NCBI RefSeq assembly: GCF_005937185.1
Contig: NZ_VCNI01000004.1
Location: 62,001 to 126,000 of the forward strand
DNA length: 64,000 nt
Reading direction: 5' to 3'
Origin: Flagellimonas algicola
GTDB lineage: Bacteria; Bacteroidota; Bacteroidia; Flavobacteriales; Flavobacteriaceae
This document shows, piece by piece, positions 47,021 to 52,921 of this stretch (position 1 is its first letter; each line of letters opens with the position of its first letter). The position numbers were made by a program, and so were the translations under genes. The notes under the pieces were generated by a model that saw nothing but the letters and a program-made list of their open reading frames with translations, was not told the origin of the DNA and made no database searches.

Positions 47021-47650
47021 ATTACATATTTTATAGATTAAAACTTACCCATTGCGCAATTATTGTTTTTATTCGATGAAGTACGGCCCTTTTTTAAATT
47101 GAAAATCAAACCGCTGGTAATTTGCAATTGATCTTATGGAACCCCAGTTCATTTTTAAATGCATCTTCCCTTTATAGGCCCTTCTTGGGGATTTGCGGTG
47201 TAATGGTGTATCCGTCTTTTGATCAATCAATTTTAAGGGGTCTGTAATAAAAGAAGCCCTGCTTGTTTTTCGGGGCATCGAAAAACAGGGCAGGACCCAA
47301 GGACTTCCAATCAGGACACTATCCGCTACGCTCACTTTACTTCCCGTACGTTCCCTTGCAAATAGGTCTGAAAGAATTCCTAAGGCCCTTGTCGGACCTG
47401 TCAAGGCCAAGCCCTGTTTTGCTCATAAATAGGGCATCCACTTCCTTGAAGCCCTTGTCTGCCTACCGGCAGACCCAAGGATCTTGCCAGGTCGCGGACC
47501 CTCCCGATTTCATCCCAAAAGCCTTGACAGAACCCCCTTCTTTCATTGTGCTGTGCACAGAGGAAACCAAACGAACGCCCCTTAAAATTTGAGTCCGATG
47601 GAGCAAAAAAAAACAGGGGGCAAATCAATAATCATTTAAATCTTTTTATC
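47021..47650. other. Leader/junction region before the mobile module
   Basis: Six hundred bases with no confident gene. Composition shifts here from AT-rich to clearly GC-richer. Hairpin-forming stretches occur, for example TGTTTTTCG with CGAAAAACA near 47260-47290, and CTGCCTACCGGCAG near 47459. A minus ORF at 47069-47410 has a C-terminal stretch KMHLKMNWGSIRSIANYQRF that looks protein-like, but no family was recognised. The left end of the mobile module probably lies here. Confidence 0.4.
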
Positions 47651-47989
47651 ATGAGTACACTGAGAAACAAAGTACAGTTGATCGGAAACGTTGGGCAGGA
47701 CCCGACCATTACAGACCTTGAAAGCGGAAAAAAGCTGGCACGTCTGAACTTGGCCACCAATGAACACTACAAGAATGCCCAAGGAGAGCGGGTGACCAAT
47801 ACCCAGTGGCATACCGTAATCGCCTGGGGCAAAACAGCGGAGATTATCGAAGGCTTTGTGACCAAGGGCAAGGAGATTGCCGTGGAAGGGAAACTGACCT
47901 CCCGTTCCTATGAGGACAAGGAGGGGAGCAAACGCTATGTGACCGAAGTAGTGGTGGGTGAGATCCTATTGTTGGGCGGTAATGACTGA
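47651..47989 (+). CDS. ssb: Single-stranded DNA-binding protein
   Basis: The product is 112 residues from ATG 47651; the longer frame upstream lacks SSB features. It begins MSTLRNKVQLIGNVGQDP and shows the OB-fold pattern LARLNLATNEHYKN, NTQWHTVIAWGKTAEIIE, KGKEIAVEGKLTSRSYEDK and YVTEVVVGEILLLG. It binds single-stranded DNA as a tetramer. The acidic C-terminal tail of housekeeping SSB is missing, typical of element-borne copies. It opens a plus-strand module with a RadC-like protein and mobilization genes, so it probably coats transferred DNA. Confidence 0.93.
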   Translation: MSTLRNKVQLIGNVGQDPTITDLESGKKLARLNLATNEHYKNAQGERVTNTQWHTVIAWGKTAEIIEGFVTKGKEIAVEGKLTSRSYEDKEGSKRYVTEVVVGEILLLGGND

Positions 47990-48055
47990 TCTATGGATGG
48001 GTGTCCCAAAACCTTTGGGCACCCTTTCTTCCTTTTCACCTTTCAAACAGATATC

Positions 48056-48505
48056 ATGGAACACACCGTCAATGAAATACAGATCAGTTACCGCGAGAGG
48101 CTCAGCACCCTGCGATCGTTCTCTCTTTCCAATTCCTATGAAGTGGCCCAACTGTTGTTCAAAAACTGGGACAGCAACACCATTGGGCTGCACGAAACCT
48201 TCAAGATCTTGTTGCTCAACCAGTCCAACAAGGTCAAAGGGATTTACCCATTGTCCATGGGGGGGATATCCGCAACCTTGGTGGATTTGCGCATCCTCTT
48301 CGCCATTGTACTAAAAACACTGTCCGTAGGTATCATATTGGCCCACAACCATCCCTCTGGGCAAATGAGGGCCAGTGAGGCAGACCGCCAGCTCACCCAA
48401 AAGATCCAACAAGGGGCAAAACTTTTTGATGTCCAGGTACTGGATCATATCATCCTGGCTCCCGATGGACGGTATTACAGTTTTGCCGATAATGGGTTCC
48501 TGTAG
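48056..48505 (+). CDS. RadC-like JAMM/MPN-domain protein
   Basis: The product is 149 residues from ATG 48056. The JAMM metal motif is intact: LAHNHPSGQMRASEADRQLT (HxH...S...D), preceded by STLRSFSLSNSYEVAQLLF and GIYPLSMGGISATLVDLR. Family knowledge: short RadC-like proteins are frequent in Bacteroidetes conjugative and mobilizable elements; despite the radC name, a repair role is unproven. It lacks the N-terminal helix-hairpin-helix part of chromosomal RadC. It follows ssb after 66 bp. Confidence 0.92.
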   Translation: MEHTVNEIQISYRERLSTLRSFSLSNSYEVAQLLFKNWDSNTIGLHETFKILLLNQSNKVKGIYPLSMGGISATLVDLRILFAIVLKTLSVGIILAHNHPSGQMRASEADRQLTQKIQQGAKLFDVQVLDHIILAPDGRYYSFADNGFL

Positions 48506-48557
48506 GACAATGCGTTGAAAAAATCAATGAACAGCGAAAAGCCTAAAATGGGAAATT

Positions 48558-48731
48558 ATGGAAACACGTATTAGAAAAGTGTTGGAAATTCCGGCAAGAA
48601 AACGCCAGGGCCAAGCGATGGAAAGAAAAGCCACTGCGGATAAATCCTTCCTATTGGTGATCAACCTTGGAATCTTCAGGTTTGAATACAGCAAGGAACA
48701 AACATGGCCCACAACGCACCAAGAGGTCTAG
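48558..48731 (+). CDS. Small basic hypothetical protein
   Basis: A 57-residue ORF opens with METRIRKVLEIPARKRQGQ and ends FRFEYSKEQTWPTTHQEV. It is basic in its first half. No family is recognised. It sits 52 bp after the RadC-like gene in the same direction and ends just before a perfect hairpin, consistent with a genuine terminal gene, but it is short enough to be chance. Confidence 0.45.
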   Translation: METRIRKVLEIPARKRQGQAMERKATADKSFLLVINLGIFRFEYSKEQTWPTTHQEV

Positions 48732-48734
48732 ATG

Positions 48735-48762
48735 CCAAAGACTCTCGAAAGAGAGTCTTTGG
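48735..48762. repeat. Perfect 12-bp hairpin with GAAA loop
   Basis: CCAAAGACTCTC, loop GAAA, GAGAGTCTTTGG. The stem is perfect and the loop is a stable GNRA tetraloop. No T tract follows, so an ordinary intrinsic terminator is unlikely unless the RNA is used in another way. It begins 3 bp after the small ORF. Confidence 0.8.
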
Positions 48763-49202
48763 TCAGTCATCTAACGTCCTGGACCTTTCATATCGGCCTT
48801 CAAATGCCATTTGATGCAAAATCCCCCTAATTGTCCACAATGCGCGTTTTCATCATAGGGGAATAGTCGCTACATTTATATGGTGCCACCATGTGCACGA
48901 TGTACGGCATTAATTCTGATCTGCCACGGCGGACCGATTTGACTTTCCCAAAGTCCGTACAAACAAAAGATTTTTAGAACCGAAGCAACTGGTTTTCCAA
49001 CCCTGTTGTGCTTGATTTTTGGCCCTGCGGGACGAAAAGGAGAAGCAAGAGGGTAGCGCGCTCGCGCGGCGCTACCGATTATGATTGCTTCGCAAGGCCC
49101 TTGTTTATTGGGTTTAGTGATTCTGGTCATGTTGGTGCCCAAGTGATTTTTAATGGAAAAATGAGCTGGGCCCTGTAAAACCAAGGAATTTTTAATGGAA
49201 AA
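48763..49202 (+). other. Candidate oriT/control region upstream of the mobilization genes
   Basis: The 440 bases hold no gene. A GC-rich stem GGTAGCGC with GCGCTACC (49052-49059, 49069-49076) is flanked by an outer stem AAGCAA with TTGCTT (about 49043 and 49085). Further down, an 18-bp direct repeat occurs twice just before the first mobilization gene. Origins of transfer usually lie directly upstream of relaxosome genes and carry such inverted repeats; the nick site cannot be assigned by eye. Confidence 0.45.
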
Positions 49203-49205
49203 ATG
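49146..49205 (+). repeat. 18-bp direct repeat pair at the bfmA-like start
   Basis: ATTTTTAATGGAAAAATG occurs at 49146-49163 and again at 49188-49205, 42 bp apart (four helical turns). Each copy is itself an inverted repeat (TTTTT and AAAAA around AATGG). The second copy ends in the start codon of the BfmA/BtgA-like gene. Good candidate for a dimeric repressor or relaxosome-accessory binding site. Confidence 0.75.
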
Positions 49206-49784
49206 GATAAAGGATATCAAAAGGAACGGTTTACATGTCTAAGCATCAAGATCTCAATTGCCAAAAAATATCGGAGGTTTTGTAAAACCCTTGGCAGGTC
49301 ACAGTCCATGACCTTATTGGCGATGATGGAATTTTTTGAAGGAAATGGAATCTCCCCTGACGAGCGGATGCATGATACCATCTCCAGTCTTAAATATTTG
49401 GTGAAGCAACGCTTCAATGCCATGATCGCCATTATACGTAGCATCGAAAAGGAACAGACCCTGCCCACGATCAGTATGATCCAGGCCCTCTTTGAACAGG
49501 AACTCGAATCCGACGGGGAGGAATGGGAAGGGGACTTTGACTTTATGGAACGGCAACTGACGGAAACCACCCCAAAGGAGGAGGAAATTCTGGATGTGGA
49601 AACGACGGTACCCAAGATCCGGTACGATAGGCTAGAGGAACAAATGGAGGACTTGAAATGTGATTTTGCACATGTTCTGGGCCATGTGGTCCTGTCCAAG
49701 AACCGATTTGGAAAGGACCATCTTCGATTGGATTTAAATCCAGAAGAAATAGAAAAGTATAGAAGAAAACTCAAAAACCTGTAA
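49203..49784 (+). CDS. BfmA/BtgA-family mobilization protein
   Basis: The product is 193 residues. The N-terminal part (TCLSIKISIAKKYRRFCKTL and SQSMTLLAMMEFFEGNGISP) matches the ribbon-helix-helix-like BfmA/BtgA mobilization family of Bacteroidetes. The middle has KYLVKQRFNAMIAIIRSIEK, and an acidic stretch follows. Family role: DNA-binding accessory protein of the relaxosome that recognises oriT. Its start codon is part of a direct repeat and it lies 4 bp before the relaxase, so the two are translated together. Confidence 0.85.
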   Translation: MDKGYQKERFTCLSIKISIAKKYRRFCKTLGRSQSMTLLAMMEFFEGNGISPDERMHDTISSLKYLVKQRFNAMIAIIRSIEKEQTLPTISMIQALFEQELESDGEEWEGDFDFMERQLTETTPKEEEILDVETTVPKIRYDRLEEQMEDLKCDFAHVLGHVVLSKNRFGKDHLRLDLNPEEIEKYRRKLKNL

Positions 49785-49788
49785 CACC

Positions 49789-50808
49789 ATGTACATAGGC
49801 ATTACACGCCAGCAACTGGGGGAGAACTTTCGCGGCAGTGTCCGTGACTTTGTCAACTACCTTGAAAAGGAGAACGAAGGTAAGGCACCAAAACTTCAGG
49901 AACTATATTTCAACCAAGAAGAGCATGGTATCGATACGGAGCGGGTCATAGCCGAGATCGATGCCAACACCGCCAAGCTCAAAAAACGGGATCCCAAGTT
50001 CTATTCCATTGTGGTAAGCCCATCACAACGGGAACTTGAACATATCGGCAACAGTCCCGAGAAATTGAAACAATATACCCGGGAACTGATGAAGGCCTAT
50101 GCGGCATCCTTTTATCGAGATAGGGAAGTGACCGTTAAGGATATCCTCTATTTTGCCAAATTGGAGCGGGAACGGACCTATTCCCAGCGGGACCGTGAAG
50201 TGAGGGAGAACCAATCGTATGCCACCCAAATCTTGGAACTCAAGCAGCGGATCTGGGCCATGGAAAATGGAGAAGAACAGGGGAATATCGAACAACTTCA
50301 AGAGCGGATAAGGGTCCTGGATAGGGATGCGCCCCATCGGCAAAACGGAAAACGGATTGTTCCGGGGATGGCCAAGGAAGGCCATCAGAGCCATATCCAT
50401 ATCATTGTCAGCCGCAAGGATGTGACCAATACCCATAGCCTGTCCCCAGGATCCAAGTTCCGGATCTCGGAGACCATTCTCAATGGGTCAACCGTAAAAC
50501 AGGGGTTTGATAGGGGCAGGTTCTACCGTGGGGCGGAAAAGACTTTTGATAGTAAGTTCGGGTACCGCCGAAATTTTGTGGAGACCTATCATGCCCGTAA
50601 CCTCTTGGACAAGGACCCCAAACATTTCTTTGCCCTGTTATTGGGCCTTCCGACACATGAGAAACAGCTGGCCCGCCAATTGCTGTTCAGGGCAGGGGTA
50701 CGGGTACCCACCTTCCCTGTCAACAAAACACAGTTGGCCCACAAGGCCTTGAAACAACTAAAGAAGGGAATCGGAAAAGCTCTGGAATCAGGAACGATCG
50801 GGATTTAA
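49789..50808 (+). CDS. mobB: MobB-family relaxase
   Basis: The product is 339 residues. It begins MYIGITRQQLGENFRGSVRD, then FYSIVVSPSQRELEHIG and a coiled-coil stretch. The metal-binding histidine motif HQSHIHIIVSRKD (HxxHxH) lies at about residue 203. The early YxxDRE-type region (AYAASFYRDREVTV) may supply the catalytic tyrosine. Family role: nicks oriT and pilots the strand to the recipient. Gene order BfmA-like, MobB, VirD4-like is that of known Bacteroidetes mobilizable elements. No T4SS genes are present, so a helper conjugative element would be needed. Confidence 0.88.
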   Translation: MYIGITRQQLGENFRGSVRDFVNYLEKENEGKAPKLQELYFNQEEHGIDTERVIAEIDANTAKLKKRDPKFYSIVVSPSQRELEHIGNSPEKLKQYTRELMKAYAASFYRDREVTVKDILYFAKLERERTYSQRDREVRENQSYATQILELKQRIWAMENGEEQGNIEQLQERIRVLDRDAPHRQNGKRIVPGMAKEGHQSHIHIIVSRKDVTNTHSLSPGSKFRISETILNGSTVKQGFDRGRFYRGAEKTFDSKFGYRRNFVETYHARNLLDKDPKHFFALLLGLPTHEKQLARQLLFRAGVRVPTFPVNKTQLAHKALKQLKKGIGKALESGTIGI

Positions 50809-50814
50809 TGCACT

Positions 50815-52410
50815 ATGGAATATTTTGGATGGATACAGCTAGTGGTGGCCCTGCTGATCGGGGGAGGGGTTTCTTATGGGGCCGTTCGATATGTCAAATA
50901 CGGATTTCTTTGGGTACTCCTTGGGCTTGTGTTGATGGCCATTGGGACTTTGGTGGTCCTGGATCGGGAATTGTTTCTTAGGGCATTATTGGGACTATGG
51001 TTGCCTTTACTGTTCTTGCATACGGTCTTATATGGCCTTAACGGAAAAGGAAGGGGATCACCAAGGGCCTCCAAGATCTTTGAGGTAAAACTCAAGGTCC
51101 GGGGCAGATCCTTGGTACTTGGGAATATCCGTCGGGGCGTGTCCGTGATGGCCTCCGCCGGAAGCGGAAAGACCGAGAGTGTGATCTATGGGTTCCTGAA
51201 GCATTTCAAAAAGCAAGGTTTTTCCGGAATCATCCACGACTACAAGGATTTTGAGATCACGGAAATGGCCTGGCCGCTATGGAAAGATGGGGGAGTGCCC
51301 TTTCATGTGGTATCCTTCGGACCCATCCACCAGCGTGTCAATCCCATAGCTCCAAGGTACCTGCCCGATGAGGAAAGCGTGCATGAGGTATCAAGGGTAC
51401 TCTTGGAAAATCTCATGGAACACCGGGATTCGGACGGGAACAGCACCTCCCGCTTCTTTAAGGATGCCGCCGAAGGCCTGATCAGTGGGCTGATATGGCG
51501 ATTGAAAACGGATTATCCCGATTATTGCACCTTGCCCCACCTGATGGCCCTCTACCAACAGCTTGGCATCAAAAGCTTGGTCAAGTTCCTGCGGAAAAAC
51601 ATTACCTCACGGGCCATGGCCGATGCTTTTATCAGTGGGGTGGGGTCGGAGCGGCAGACCGCCGGGGTGCTGAGTACCTTGGCAAATGCCATTAAAAAGA
51701 TCAGTACCCGGAAAATATTTTGGGTCCTGTCCGTGGATGAGGTTCCACTGGATATCAACCATCCCAAAAACCCTGCTGTCATTGCCCTGGTGAACAATCC
51801 CCAAAAAGATGCTTCCCTCTCACCGGTGATCGCCACCATTATCCATACCATCTCCAAACAAATGGCCCAACGGAAACGACAGCCCTCCTTTATGTTGTTG
51901 GAGGAAGCATCCACCATTCGTCTGTTGAACATGCACCGTATCCCCGCCACTTTGAGGAGCTATGATATCGTAAGCCTTTATGTACTGCAGGATAAGATCC
52001 AAAACGATATGATGTATGGGGAGAAGGCCAGTAAAGCCATTTTGAGCAACCTGTCCTATCAGTTTTTTGGGAAGGTGAACGACCCCGATACCGCCAAATA
52101 TTATGAACGTTTTTTTGAAATTGTCAAACGTCCCACAAGGAGTGTGAGCAAAAGCACGGGGCTGAACCTGGAGCGTCGAATCACCGAAGGGGAGAAGGAA
52201 GTCTCCAAACGAAGGGCTGATGTGTTCTTTCGGTTGCGACAGGGAGAGTTTGTGGTGTTTGCGGATGGCAAGGACCGGAAGGTGCAGTTTCCAAAACCTG
52301 AGATATTCAGGGGACTGCCCGAACCGGTTCCGTATACCGATAGGGAACTGGAACAACACTACCTTAAGGTGCATCGGGAGATCAAGTCGATATTTCGTGG
52401 GCCTGATTGA
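50815..52410 (+). CDS. VirD4/TraG-like type IV coupling ATPase
   Basis: The product is 531 residues. Two to three N-terminal transmembrane helices (about residues 5-70) precede an ATPase: Walker A ASAGSGKTES at about 118-127, IIHDYKDFE, then Walker B-like PSFMLLEEASTIRL and a conserved VLQDKIQ segment. It couples the relaxase-DNA complex to a type IV secretion channel at the inner membrane. It starts 6 bp after mobB and ends the mobilization operon; a large hairpin follows 11 bp downstream. Confidence 0.9.
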   Translation: MEYFGWIQLVVALLIGGGVSYGAVRYVKYGFLWVLLGLVLMAIGTLVVLDRELFLRALLGLWLPLLFLHTVLYGLNGKGRGSPRASKIFEVKLKVRGRSLVLGNIRRGVSVMASAGSGKTESVIYGFLKHFKKQGFSGIIHDYKDFEITEMAWPLWKDGGVPFHVVSFGPIHQRVNPIAPRYLPDEESVHEVSRVLLENLMEHRDSDGNSTSRFFKDAAEGLISGLIWRLKTDYPDYCTLPHLMALYQQLGIKSLVKFLRKNITSRAMADAFISGVGSERQTAGVLSTLANAIKKISTRKIFWVLSVDEVPLDINHPKNPAVIALVNNPQKDASLSPVIATIIHTISKQMAQRKRQPSFMLLEEASTIRLLNMHRIPATLRSYDIVSLYVLQDKIQNDMMYGEKASKAILSNLSYQFFGKVNDPDTAKYYERFFEIVKRPTRSVSKSTGLNLERRITEGEKEVSKRRADVFFRLRQGEFVVFADGKDRKVQFPKPEIFRGLPEPVPYTDRELEQHYLKVHREIKSIFRGPD

Positions 52411-52421
52411 TTATTAATTAA

Positions 52422-52474
52422 AATGTCGCTTATTTGCGACAAATACCTACTTTTTGTCGCAAATAAGCGACATT
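52422..52474. repeat. 22-bp inverted repeat in which each arm is itself palindromic
   Basis: Arms 52422-52443 and 52453-52474 are perfect inverted copies around a 9-base loop (TACCTACTT). Each arm contains TGTCGC, six bases, GCGACA: TGTCGCTTATTTGCGACA on the left and TGTCGCAAATAAGCGACA on the right. The DNA can therefore form one long hairpin or two short ones. It lies right after the coupling-protein gene, at the compositional change back to AT-rich DNA. It could terminate transcription, bind a dimeric protein at two sites, or mark an element end. Confidence 0.9.
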
Positions 52475-52876
52475 AGTAAAGACATTCAGTGATTCTTTGA
52501 AATGAAAAGGATGAGACCAAATTTCCCTAATAAGTATAGTAAACTCTTCTTGTTTAAATTGAATTTGCTTTTTTGTTACTTGACAAAAATACTTGGTACT
52601 TTCATTATATGTTTTTGAATATAAAATTAGATGAAGTCACAAAATTATATGTGCTAACATATAATTAAGGTCAAATCCAATGCTGTGAAAGGCAATCACT
52701 TGTGATTCAAATTCTTCATTGTTTTGAGTTTTATGGACTTCTTTTTGGACACTTGATTTGGAACGGCATTATCTATTGTTGCATCAAGGGATTAGATCGA
52801 TTTTTAAATGATCTAGTTTTAAGGTATGGAATGAATAGGAATGTTTTTTTAAAAAAAAATTGGAATATTTTGCTAC
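52475..52876 (+). promoter_or_regulatory. AT-rich upstream region of the R-M operon
   Basis: About 400 bases without a convincing gene. It contains a perfect 9-bp inverted repeat AATTATATG with CATATAATT around TGCTAA (52643-52666), preceded by TTGACA near 52580, so a promoter/operator is plausible here. The short ORF at 52702-52935 overlaps the methyltransferase start and has no family features. Confidence 0.45.
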
Positions 52877-52918
52877 TGTCCGTAGATTTGTCCGTGTCCG
52901 TAAATATGTCCGTAAATT
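52877..52918 (+). repeat. Four TGTCCGT repeats spaced 12-6-12 bp, directly before the methyltransferase start
   Basis: TGTCCGT starts at 52877, 52889, 52895 and 52907. The first 36 bases form two 18-bp direct repeats, TGTCCGTAGATTTGTCCG and TGTCCGTAAATATGTCCG, and a TAAATT tail follows. The array ends 3 bp before the ATG, so any protein bound there would cover the ribosome-binding region of the gene. Order, spacing and place argue for a binding-site array. Confidence 0.9.
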
Positions 52919-52921
52919 ACC

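Noticed and set aside
47069-47410. Minus-strand ORF of 113 codons before ssb
   Set aside because: Low-complexity, proline/arginine-rich first half; no family recognised; hairpins cross it.
49217-49774. Minus-strand ORF of 185 codons, serine-rich
   Set aside because: Antisense shadow of the BfmA/BtgA-like gene; serine richness comes from reading its acidic codons backwards.
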